Source: Bacillota bacterium
GTDB taxonomy: Bacteria > Bacillota > Clostridia > Tissierellales > Sedimentibacteraceae
Reading direction: 5' to 3'
Length of the DNA stretch: 64,000 nucleotides
Assembly (NCBI GenBank): GCA_023425285.1
Contig: JAFACY010000283.1
Location: 1-64,000, forward strand
The notes beneath the pieces were generated by a model that was not told where the DNA came from, did no database searches, and was given only the letters and a program-made list of their open reading frames with translations. The stretch's first letter is position 1. Each line of letters opens with the position of its first letter. Positions 1 through 7,527 of this stretch are shown piece after piece. The translations under genes were made by a program, and so were the position numbers.

Positions 1-135
1 GGAGGCAACCAGCTCTCGCTGAATCAAATCCAGCATGACGGACTTTCCACTGCGGCGGATGCCGGTTAAAACCTTAATAAGCTCATTTCCGATAAAAGGA
101 CGGATGCGGCTCATATATAACTCTCGATTAATCAT
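1..135 (-). CDS. AAA ATPase, N-terminal fragment (AAA_14/DUF4143 type)
   Basis: Only the first 45 codons lie in the window and the gene runs off the left edge. The ATG at 133-135 follows an AGGAGG site. The visible peptide starts MINRELYMSRIRPF and reaches a Walker A motif, GIRRSGKS, at residues 25-32. This start is typical of the large family of ATPases with an AAA_14 domain and a C-terminal DUF4143 domain. They are common cargo of mobile elements and their cellular role is mostly unknown. The gene is divergent from the ICE genes at 357 onward. Family call is fairly sure; function is not assigned. Confidence 0.7.
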   Translation of the reverse strand, partial: MINRELYMSRIRPFIGNELIKVLTGIRRSGKSVMLDLIQRELVAS

Positions 136-285
136 AAAAAGAAAAACCTCCTTTGCCATATCTAATGCTTATAATATCACAGACACATCTTAAATTCAAG
201 TTTATTTATATAGTTTTGTCAGATACAACTTATAAAGTTCATGTTTCTACAAAATTCAACATCTAAAACTAAAATTCATTTAACG

Positions 286-334
286 AGCCGGAGAATCGGA
301 GCGCAGAGTGCGCTTCAATTCTCCGGCTTTTTTT
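286..334 (+). terminator. Strong intrinsic terminator
   Basis: An 11-bp perfect stem (AGCCGGAGAAT at 286-296 with ATTCTCCGGCT at 318-328) is followed by seven T. The loop contains a second small GCGC/GCGC stem. It sits 23 bp before the ATG of the next plus-strand gene, so it ends a transcript from an unseen source or attenuates the ICE genes that follow. Confidence 0.8.
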
Positions 335-356
335 GTTTTTCAGAAGGGAGGAAATT

Positions 357-590
357 ATGTTAGTGCATTACAAGAAAAATAAAAAACCAGCTTGTTATGA
401 TTCGGATGCCCTCATAACAACAGGGAGGATACCGCCAGACGAGCGCCCCCGCGGCCCGTTCAAAAGTTGCGGCAACTGCCCATATCCCTCACATGGATTT
501 ATCTGCTATAGCTCTAAGGGTGACTGCATGAAAACGGATATGCAGAGGATTCACAATAAAAATAAGCAGAAAAAGGAGGAACGCACATGA
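357..590 (+). CDS. Small Cys-rich ICE protein
   Basis: A 77-residue protein. The ATG at 357 is chosen because AGGGAGG lies 5 bases upstream; an upstream in-frame start at 333 has no such site. The middle holds CGNC and two further Cys (residues about 38-58), a possible zinc ribbon, and the C-terminus is very basic. It overlaps the DUF4314 gene by 4 bases (ATGA), so the two are translationally coupled. Small proteins of this sort accompany DUF4314 genes in Firmicute ICEs. Function unknown. Confidence 0.7.
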   Translation: MLVHYKKNKKPACYDSDALITTGRIPPDERPRGPFKSCGNCPYPSHGFICYSSKGDCMKTDMQRIHNKNKQKKEERT

Positions 591-1315
591 GAGATCAACA
601 AGAATTGATGAAATTTATAAAAGAGCAATATCCGCCCGGTACCCGCGTTCGGTTAGCAGAAATGCAAGACCCCTATGCGCCTGTGCCGTCGGGCACGGAG
701 GGAACAATTAACTTTATTGACGATGCAGGCCAGTTCCACATGAAATGGGATAACGGCCGATCCCTCGCTCTCATTCCAGGCGTAGATAAATTTTCGGTTA
801 TCCCGCAGCCACTCCAAACGCTAAAGCTGTATATGCCTCTGGCTGTGATGCAGTATGAACGTGATGAATGGGGCTCTTTGGAGGAATACCCCTCGGAGCT
901 TGACCAGGGCACGGTACTTTCCTATCATGATCAAATCCTTGCCGCCATCCTCAAGGAGCGGAGGCCGGAGGAAACGGAGCGTGGACTCATGGAATATTAC
1001 CATGGGGATGACAGCGTAAGTCAGAAAGTGAAGTCCCTCTTTTTCACAGTGGAACAGGTTGGGAACAAACTGATGGGTGTGGCTGAATGCCGAGTACAGG
1101 GAGATTTGAAGGATGCGGAACTGGAGCATCTCAAGGATTATGCTTCTGGTCAGGCATCAGATGGTTTCGGTGAGGGCTTTGAGCAGCATCCGATTAAAAT
1201 AGGTGGCGATGAACTATACGTCAGCCTTTGGTCAGCCTCAAGGGACTGGAGCATAATGACACAGGATGAATTAGAAGCTACGAGCCAGCGGATGGGAGGA
1301 ATGCAGCTTGGATAA
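587..1315 (+). CDS. DUF4314 domain ICE protein
   Basis: A 242-residue protein. Residues about 15-65 match the DUF4314 pattern (PPGTRVRL ... DPYAPVPSGTEGT ... VKWDNG-like ... PGVDKF), a small beta-rich domain found almost only in conjugative elements. The remaining 170 residues form a second domain, partly acidic, not recognised beyond its association with DUF4314. Start ATG overlaps the previous gene and follows AAGGAGG. The next gene begins inside its last codons (overlap 1308-1315). Marks this segment as ICE backbone. No enzymatic motif is visible. Confidence 0.8.
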   Translation: MRDQQELMKFIKEQYPPGTRVRLAEMQDPYAPVPSGTEGTINFIDDAGQFHMKWDNGRSLALIPGVDKFSVIPQPLQTLKLYMPLAVMQYERDEWGSLEEYPSELDQGTVLSYHDQILAAILKERRPEETERGLMEYYHGDDSVSQKVKSLFFTVEQVGNKLMGVAECRVQGDLKDAELEHLKDYASGQASDGFGEGFEQHPIKIGGDELYVSLWSASRDWSIMTQDELEATSQRMGGMQLG

Positions 1316-1622
1316 ACGATCAAAGAATAGGCTTCCCGAACAGTGCCTGTTCATGAATGCGAATGGCGAAATTATGAGCATTGAGTATGGAAAATCCGGG
1401 TTCAGGCGCTCCAAACTCAGCACGGAAAACCGGCAGGCAAATCGTGAAATTGTCAACAGCTACAACGAGAAACACGGCATTACCGCCGAACAAGTAAAGA
1501 TAATGCGTAATGGAGCGTTATTCGGATGGGATGATCTTCACGCCCCCCGGCTCCAACAGAACCCCAGCGTGAAAGGCGGCTGTATTTTTGAAATGGAAAT
1601 CAGCCACCCCGGTACCAGATAA
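1308..1622 (+). pseudogene. ICE gene following DUF4314, 3' end replaced at a recombination scar
   Basis: The first roughly 80 codons resemble the short ICE protein usually encoded right after DUF4314: 'FMNANGEIMSIEYGKSGF', then a helix, then FGWD near the end. After the codons for LHAP (about 1,548) the expected tail is missing. The frame runs on through about 70 bp of unrelated sequence to a stop at 1,620-1,622. That segment overlaps the 3' part of the ADP-ribosylglycohydrolase fragment on the other strand. So the last 24 residues are probably not native. The N-terminal part could still be made; start overlaps the upstream gene. Confidence 0.6.
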
Positions 1623-1819
1623 CGCCGACCCCATTTTTTGTATGAGCCTATAAAGTCATCGGGCTGCCCGCCTTTCATCAGAGCGTCTGCTGCGGCGATG
1701 GTCATCACGGTATCATCCGTGAAAAAGCAGTCGTCACGAAAGAGAGGAAAGTCCTTTGTTTTGATATTATTCCACTCATAGACCGAGCCTACGATGTCAC
1801 CGATAATCGCTCCGAGCAT
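1538..1819 (-). pseudogene. ADP-ribosylglycohydrolase (DraG family), truncated N-terminal fragment
   Basis: Residues 1-66 are a clear DraG-family N-terminus: MLGAIIGDIVGSVYEW, then FFTDDTVMTIA with the metal-binding TDDT motif, then YKKWGRRY. The family is normally about 260-300 residues long and continues with a PNAGYG-like segment. Here homology stops after RRY (near 1,620) and the frame runs 26 more codons into foreign sequence. The active enzyme would remove ADP-ribose from proteins or small molecules; this remnant lacks most of the fold. Its ATG overlaps the VWA stop by one base (TAATG), so it was the last gene of that operon. Confidence 0.8.
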
Positions 1820-2472
1820 TATTTACGGCCTCCCCTCCGGCGAACGTCCTTGCGGATTTCTTCAAAGCAAGCACCGTCTACCGCACCCGCTTCGCGGAAG
1901 GTAGTTACAGCCGCACTCATTACTTTGAAGTTCAGCTCGGTTCCTTCGCTGTCGGCCAGATAATCGACCGCCCTGTCAGGAGCAATGCCAAACTGTGCGG
2001 CGGTCTGGACAGCATCAATATTCGCGCCGAGAAAAATAAACTCCCAATGATACTCTGTTTTCTGATGTTCAATCTGAGCATTTACCTTGTCGGAAGAGTA
2101 TTCGTGACTGGCATTTTCTTCGCCGTCTGTGATGATAACGAACATCACCTTTTCAGCGCGATAATCATCGGCAGTGTGCTTCTGTGCATTGCCGATTTTT
2201 TTGATGGTTTTCCCGATGGCATCAAGTAGAGCGGTGGAACCACCGACAAAATACTCCTTCTCGGTAATCGGGCTGACTACCTTGATGTCAATGCGGTCGT
2301 GGAGCAGTTCGTAGTTGTTGTCGAACAGCACCGTTGTGATGTGGCACTCGCCTTTGACGGCCTGCTGCTTAGCCAGCATGGAATTGTAGCCGCCGATAGT
2401 GTCATTCTCCAAGCCGCTCATCGAACCGCTTTTGTCGAGAATAAAAACCAGTTCAGTAAGTCCTTTTTTCAT
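1819..2472 (-). CDS. VWA-domain protein with intact MIDAS
   Basis: A 217-residue single-domain von Willebrand factor A protein. The metal-ion-dependent adhesion site is complete: DKSGS at residues 13-17, the GGSTAL threonine near residue 78, and ITDGEE near residue 115. No signal peptide, so cytoplasmic. ATG follows AGGAGG 11 bases upstream. Related stand-alone VWA proteins in Firmicutes often sit with macro-domain and ADP-ribosylglycohydrolase genes, as here. The MIDAS would bind a metal and a partner protein; the partner is not known. The C-terminus is basic (RKDVRRRGGRK). Confidence 0.85.
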   Translation of the reverse strand: MKKGLTELVFILDKSGSMSGLENDTIGGYNSMLAKQQAVKGECHITTVLFDNNYELLHDRIDIKVVSPITEKEYFVGGSTALLDAIGKTIKKIGNAQKHTADDYRAEKVMFVIITDGEENASHEYSSDKVNAQIEHQKTEYHWEFIFLGANIDAVQTAAQFGIAPDRAVDYLADSEGTELNFKVMSAAVTTFREAGAVDGACFEEIRKDVRRRGGRK

Positions 2473-2600
2473 TGTGGTAGTCCTCCTAAGATTTATTTGA
2501 TGGTCTTAGGATACTACTTTGCGAAAAGGTGGAGGTCGCTTTGAAAGCGACAAGTCAATTAACTCATAGGTGGGTCAGCAGCAAACCGCACAATGCAGAT

Positions 2601-3710
2601 TTATCCTTTCATAATACCATCAAGCAACGGCTTGAAAATCTTTATCAAAGCTGCAAGGTTATCTGCAAGCCAGTCAATAATCTCGTTCCAATGTTCCTCG
2701 TGGTTGAGTCCGTAATCATGATACTGAGCGCAGATTCTACACGCTCTTTTTCCGGGAAGGTCTTGCCAAATAAGCTCACCGGGGAAAGCGGCGGCAATTT
2801 CGCTCGCTTGAGATTTTAGTGCGTCATATATACTCATATTCCGCATATCGTCGCCTGTGTCAATATACAGCTCCGCCCGCGCTCCATCCATTCTGATAAC
2901 CGGGTTAAATACGACACCGCTATGACCGCTTGCTCCAGTAAGCCAGTTATCCTTTCCAGGAGAAACATTGTTGTAAATGCCTGTCTTAGAACGCAGTACA
3001 GGCAAAGCCGTTTCCCAAAATCTATACCGGGTTTTATAGCGTGTAGCTTCCTCTTTCGAAGAAATTGTTTCCTCTTGTTTTTTTGCCGTCAAACGAATCT
3101 GATAATCACCGATGTCTTGCATGGGTATAATCTGTTCAGGGTCAAGGTATAACTTTTCGTCATCCTTATACGGCGTCACTTTAATACAAGTAATATCAAC
3201 ACCGTGATAGTTGCGCAGCCAAAGAACGGTGGAGGTCACTTCCTTGCGGAAGTTCGCGGCAACGAGAATAATACGCTGATCCCCCTCCACGGGATTCAAG
3301 CGAATGCTCTCATAGTCCTGCCCATCATAAAATTCAGAGATTTTGTCCTGCGCAACGGCCGATGTGCCAAGGTATTTCTGATAAACCTCGCAAATCTCAC
3401 TTTTGGTCAGTGTTGCACAGTAGGAAACATATTTTAAGGCTTGCCAAACAACGTCTTTGCCTGAATCGTCAAGCTTATTTTCAATGATGACAAGCTTGCC
3501 GCTTTCATCAAGGGCGAGGAGATCAAGACGTTCATTCGTGTCGGAGAAGCCGTCAAACTCTTTTTGGATGATCAAGAGATTCTCTCCAAGGATCAATGGA
3601 TTATCCGCAATCCATTCCTGCAAATCATAACGCTCGGACAATTTGAGCTCCGAGAATGATTTCTTTTCAAGGGAAACCGCCTTTTTATTTTGTGTGTCAA
3701 TTAAAAACAT
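2601..3710 (-). CDS. DUF4268 protein with PD-(D/E)xK nuclease-like N-terminus
   Basis: A 369-residue protein. The start is ATG at 3,710, 6 bases after GGGAGG. Residues 58-82 carry a PD-(D/E)xK core: D63 in LDLLALD and E77-N78-K79 in VIIENK. The C-terminal third (from about residue 230, 'RYKTRYRFWETALP') is the DUF4268 domain, often linked to restriction-like nucleases on mobile elements. Likely a DNA nuclease or DNA-binding defence accessory; substrate not inferable. It lies between the macro-domain and VWA genes in one minus-strand run. Confidence 0.75.
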   Translation of the reverse strand: MFLIDTQNKKAVSLEKKSFSELKLSERYDLQEWIADNPLILGENLLIIQKEFDGFSDTNERLDLLALDESGKLVIIENKLDDSGKDVVWQALKYVSYCATLTKSEICEVYQKYLGTSAVAQDKISEFYDGQDYESIRLNPVEGDQRIILVAANFRKEVTSTVLWLRNYHGVDITCIKVTPYKDDEKLYLDPEQIIPMQDIGDYQIRLTAKKQEETISSKEEATRYKTRYRFWETALPVLRSKTGIYNNVSPGKDNWLTGASGHSGVVFNPVIRMDGARAELYIDTGDDMRNMSIYDALKSQASEIAAAFPGELIWQDLPGKRACRICAQYHDYGLNHEEHWNEIIDWLADNLAALIKIFKPLLDGIMKG

Positions 3711-3807
3711 ATCTATCCTCCCAGTCATGATTATTCGTAATGGAACAGTACCTTGTCAATCTCGCAACGGCTATTATGGTTGATATCGTTATCAGAATAT
3801 AGCCCAT
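3697..3807 (-). CDS. Doubtful 36-residue ORF between macro and DUF4268 genes
   Basis: ATG at 3,807 has GGAGG 8 bases upstream (inside the macro stop region). The peptide MGYILITISTIIAVARL... looks like one membrane helix plus a polar tail and overlaps the DUF4268 start. However, another frame of the same DNA encodes a remnant related to the macro protein's C-terminus, so this ORF is more likely accidental. Confidence 0.2.
   Translation of the reverse strand: MGYILITISTIIAVARLTRYCSITNNHDWEDRYVFN
3731..3763 (-). pseudogene. Remnant duplicating the macro-protein C-terminus
   Basis: In one minus-strand frame this stretch reads EIDKVLFHYE followed by a stop. The intact macro gene ends with EINEVLFHYD about 100 bp upstream in transcription. 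At DNA level 3,738-3,763 and 3,837-3,862 agree at 20 of 26 positions and every difference is a transition. It looks like the tail of a second, deleted homologue of the macro protein. Confidence 0.5.
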
Positions 3808-3811
3808 GATT

Positions 3812-4810
3812 TTATCCTCCACGCACCGGCTGATCATAATGGAACAGCACTTCGTTGATTTCAAAGATATCGTATCTGCCGCCCACAATGAAATATTCAA
3901 CGATCACATCGAACTTTTGGCTGTGGGAAAGTGCATATCCCGCCCGATTCAGAAAATCTTCTGTTTCACTAAGCGCCAGCTCCAAGGCGATTACAAGTGC
4001 AATTACGGTTCGTTTACTCGGCATATATGCCTTACCGCTCCTGATTTTTGAGAACAGGCGGCGGTCAATATTGACGCGCTTGTATACCTCGACATCGGTT
4101 TTGCCCTTGGCATCAATCAACCGCAGGAGCGTTTGCGAAAATGGTTCATCGAGATTTTCGATCACCTCATCCAATCCCTTCGCTGCAGCAGCAATGGGCA
4201 TAGACATGGCTTCTTCTGCAAAAATTGCGGAACGCTCTACATCCAGTAGACTAATTCCGCGACGGCGATCTATATGTTCATTGACATAATGCTCATCGAT
4301 GTAGCTTTCCACACCGCCCAGCAATTGTTCACTGATCGTAAATGCGTCTTTATCAAACACGGCAAGATATACATCCATGTCATGTTCGGCAAGATAGTCT
4401 TGTATGGCCTGCGTTGCCACTTGCAAGGCATTCGTTTTCGGGTAGCCGAATATGCCGCTGGAAATCAGCGGGAAAGCAATGGATTCACAATCATTCTCCG
4501 CTGCCATGGTCAGCGAGTTTATGTAGCAAGCTCGGAGCAGATCCGCTTCGCCATGCTTACCATCTCGGTAGACCGGGCCAGCTGTATGGACAATATGCTT
4601 GGCTGAGAGAGCAAATCCGGGCGTAATTACGGCTTCGCCAGTCTGAATTGGCGAGAGCTCATTGCAAGCAGCTTGCAGCTCTTTTACCCCAGCGGCCTTG
4701 AAAATTGCACCACAAACCCCGCCGCCCATTTGAAGCTCCGTGTTAGCGGCGTTGACGATGGCGTCGCTCTGCATTTTGGTTATATCGTTTCAAATAATGG
4801 TAAATGGCAT
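3812..4810 (-). pseudogene. Macro-domain (ADP-ribose binding) protein with in-frame TGA at codon 7
   Basis: The natural start is ATG at 4,810: GAGGAA lies 8 bases upstream and the GIY-YIG gene ends 10 bases before it. The reading MPFTII then TGA (4,790-4,792) then NDITKMQSDAIVNAANT matches a macro domain start, normally MPF.IIRNDIT. A single CGA-to-TGA change explains it. The rest is intact: GGGVCGAI loop near residue 30, ISSGIFGYP loop near 105, then an HTH-like C-terminal region of about 150 residues. Translation from the internal ATG at 4,774 would lack the first strand and has no ribosome site. Intact relatives hydrolyse or bind ADP-ribose. Confidence 0.75.
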
Positions 4811-4820
4811 ATAGTATTCC

Positions 4821-5282
4821 TCACTTGTACCGCTGTGCTAAAAACCCTTCATACTTCGGCTCGTATTTATAATGGAGTGCCGCTTCAATAAGTTCTAATG
4901 TAAAAATCCCCAAATCCGCATCCAGCAATATGTCAATTCTTCTACAATTTTGTTTTATCCAGTCACCTACATTGAATTGTGTAATATTAAGGTTTTGCAT
5001 TTCTTTATCCTCTAATATGGAAGCCGCCAACGTGCTTTTTGCAGAATTGGGAGCATAATGTTGGCTTAAAAATCTTGCATTGCTCTTGGAACCAGCTTTC
5101 CCGATTTTTAAGGCAACGTCGTTATACCAAAAGGTATAAACGCCCATCTTATTGTGCGGTAACGCACCGGGCTGATGCGGTAAACCTCTATCAATTATTT
5201 CATACTTCGTTTTATCAACGGGCTTGCCCAACAGCTTGGTTGTTTCCAGTATTATTTGGCTAAATTCCATTTTCAGGCTCAT
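4821..5282 (-). CDS. GIY-YIG nuclease superfamily protein
   Basis: A 153-residue protein. GVYTF (residues 47-51) and LKIGKAG (58-64) fit the GIY and YIG strands; an Arg follows in NARF and a late Glu in FTLELIEAALHYKYEP fits the catalytic Glu. Single-domain, cytoplasmic. ATG at 5,282 has GAGG upstream. It is first in the downstream set (GIY-YIG, macro, DUF4268, VWA, DraG), separated from brxL by about 150 bp. Probably a structure- or modification-dependent DNA nuclease, but sequence alone does not give the substrate. Confidence 0.7.
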   Translation of the reverse strand: MSLKMEFSQIILETTKLLGKPVDKTKYEIIDRGLPHQPGALPHNKMGVYTFWYNDVALKIGKAGSKSNARFLSQHYAPNSAKSTLAASILEDKEMQNLNITQFNVGDWIKQNCRRIDILLDADLGIFTLELIEAALHYKYEPKYEGFLAQRYK

Positions 5283-5304
5283 CTTTTAACCTCAAGTTTT
5301 TCAC

Positions 5305-5388
5305 TTATTTAGCGTTGTATCCCATTCCTGTATAGGAGTTGTCCGCTTGCAGTTCCAGCAACATCGGCGTGAAGTTTTTTGGGCGCAT
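5305..5388 (-). CDS. Possible 27-residue ORF downstream of brxL
   Basis: ATG to TAA encodes a 27-residue peptide that reads like genuine protein (PKNFTPMLLELQADNSYTGM then YNAK), but the ribosome site is weak. It may be a short peptide or the 3' scrap of a lost gene. No match recognised. Confidence 0.25.
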   Translation of the reverse strand: MRPKNFTPMLLELQADNSYTGMGYNAK

Positions 5389-5434
5389 TTACTCTCGTTT
5401 CCTACGGATAATTCATCCCAATGTAATCATTCCA

Positions 5435-7510
5435 CTATTCCAACCCAAGAGCTTTGAAAACAGCATCCTCGGGGCTTGTATAGAACGAGGTTTGGAACTT
5501 TGCAAACAATTCTGACGGTACAGTTCCTATGTCGACGGCGGAGGACATGGGCAAAAGCAACTTTTTTGCTCCTGCATCAAGGCAGACCTGCATAGTGCTT
5601 GCAAGTTCCTCGACCTTGCTGATGGTGCCGCCTATGCTCATATTTCCTAATACGCACATCTGTGATTGAATAGGTTTTCGAAGGGATGCACTGCAGAGAG
5701 CCACAAAAGCGCATAACGCCAATTCTGACGTCGTGCCGATCCCCTGACAATCGGCGACGTGCATGAGAAAGTTGCTATCGTCAATATTGATTGAACCGCT
5801 AATCATCTTCTTATTAGCCTTGAAGTAATTTTGCGCTGTTTTGAGATTTTCTTTTGCTTCACGGTCATAACCAATGCCAGTCACTTCAAATTTACCATTA
5901 CCACCGACAAGCTCAGTTTCAAGTTTGTAAACGCCAAGCATCCCTGTATCGCCGCGGGCAACGGTATATACATGACCAGGCTTTCCTTGTCCTTCTGGAA
6001 TCAACTTGCCCGAACCTTGCTCCGGCACGGATACAAAGTGCTCGTCAAAACTATCATTGTCCAAATATGAAAAGTGGACATCGTAAAACTCCATACCGCC
6101 GATTTTTTTGAGCTGCTCTTTGACGCGACGGCGTCCCTCAAGTGCATACTGCAATACCTCGGCAACATCGTCACGGCCAAACTCTCCATGAGGATACAGG
6201 AGTTTCAACAACCCCGATACACTTTTACGAACAGCGATAACATCACGTTGATTTAAGTCTTTACCGAAACGAAAGAATTGCTCGATCGCATCGCCGAAAG
6301 AGCGCTTTCTCATTTCCCGCAGGAACTCGGCGAGATAATCAGTGATAAATCCGTATTCATTCGTAAAATACTCAGGACGCATTTTCGGTATTTCCCAACC
6401 AGGAAGATAGCAGTGCATGCGGTCGAAGAAGGCACTGTCATAAGCCATTGCCGCTGGAAAGGGTTCGAATAGGTGCGTTGTTTTCATCAGAACATCAACG
6501 CTTTGGTTTATGTTTCCGACGAACACCATAGAAGCGTTCGCGTTCTTTTCCTCCTTGCCACGAGCGAACGAGCCTGACGCCATGAAGTCCTTCATAATTT
6601 GTATGCCGTCTTTATCCTTGAATGTAATTCCGGCAACCTCATCAAAAGCCACACAATCCCACATACCAACAAGCCCGATGGTTTTATTTCCCATGTTGTA
6701 AAATAGGTTAGCAACAGTGGTTTGCCCACCCGAAATAAGAATTGAGTTCGGAGAAATCTCCTTGTAGATATGGGATTTTCCTGTACCGCGCGGACCAAGC
6801 TCACATAAGTTATAGTTGTTCTCAACGAGTGGCACAATACGCTCAAGGAGATGCCACTTCGCACGGGTTTCAAATTGTGTAGGTTCCATGCCAACGCTTC
6901 GGAGCAGCACATCCATCCACTCATCTTTGGTAAATTGCCGCCTGCCCTCAAAGAACTCCTGCATATCCATGTGAGGCAGCTGAATGGGGGTCAGTTCCTC
7001 TATTTCAAATGGGCTGACACGATTTTTCTTGCTGCCTTTTGGAGCATCATTGTCAAACTCATCGTATCTGTCTTCAAGCCTGTTATAGTTCATTCGGATA
7101 ATGCACCAAATGCCACCCGACAACAGCTTTTCAAACTGCTTGATATAGGAATCGGAAACAATAACATTCCTTAAGTTTAAGTTGGAAAATACAGCGCGAT
7201 ATGTATCGCTGTCTGGGTCAAGCTTGGCCTCCACCTTGTCAATAACCGTGTAGCTGCCCATTTCTCGGATTTTGGATTTAATCTTTTCAGCCTCATCGGG
7301 GCGGACGAAATTATCTGCCAAAATGTTCTTAACACGGCTCACACCCGCCTCAATGCTTTCCTCATCATCGGTAACACAATACATTCCAAGCAGGTACTCA
7401 AGCACATAGATAGGCACGTTTGCGCCTTCTTTAATTTTTTTAGTTAAATCTTTTCGGACAATTTTGCCTGAAAAGGCTTCTTTTAGCAAGCTATTTAAGT
7501 TTTCAGCCAC
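5435..7510 (-). CDS. brxL: BREX protein BrxL (Lon-like AAA+ ATPase)
   Basis: About 691 residues from the GTG at 7,510, which gives the expected start MAENLNSLLKEAFSGK; a TTG seven codons upstream is less likely. The N-terminal region has the family segment VRKDLTKK ... VPIYVLEYLLG. Walker A GPRGTGKS is near residue 240, followed by an AAA+ core with WDCVAFDEVAG as Walker B. A Lon-protease-like C-terminal domain ends the protein. In type 1 BREX, BrxL is the last core gene and is needed for phage exclusion but not for methylation. Here it follows pglZ by 17 bp, consistent with an operon. Confidence 0.92.
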   Translation of the reverse strand: MAENLNSLLKEAFSGKIVRKDLTKKIKEGANVPIYVLEYLLGMYCVTDDEESIEAGVSRVKNILADNFVRPDEAEKIKSKIREMGSYTVIDKVEAKLDPDSDTYRAVFSNLNLRNVIVSDSYIKQFEKLLSGGIWCIIRMNYNRLEDRYDEFDNDAPKGSKKNRVSPFEIEELTPIQLPHMDMQEFFEGRRQFTKDEWMDVLLRSVGMEPTQFETRAKWHLLERIVPLVENNYNLCELGPRGTGKSHIYKEISPNSILISGGQTTVANLFYNMGNKTIGLVGMWDCVAFDEVAGITFKDKDGIQIMKDFMASGSFARGKEEKNANASMVFVGNINQSVDVLMKTTHLFEPFPAAMAYDSAFFDRMHCYLPGWEIPKMRPEYFTNEYGFITDYLAEFLREMRKRSFGDAIEQFFRFGKDLNQRDVIAVRKSVSGLLKLLYPHGEFGRDDVAEVLQYALEGRRRVKEQLKKIGGMEFYDVHFSYLDNDSFDEHFVSVPEQGSGKLIPEGQGKPGHVYTVARGDTGMLGVYKLETELVGGNGKFEVTGIGYDREAKENLKTAQNYFKANKKMISGSINIDDSNFLMHVADCQGIGTTSELALCAFVALCSASLRKPIQSQMCVLGNMSIGGTISKVEELASTMQVCLDAGAKKLLLPMSSAVDIGTVPSELFAKFQTSFYTSPEDAVFKALGLE

Positions 7511-7527
7511 AATTAAATACCTACCTT

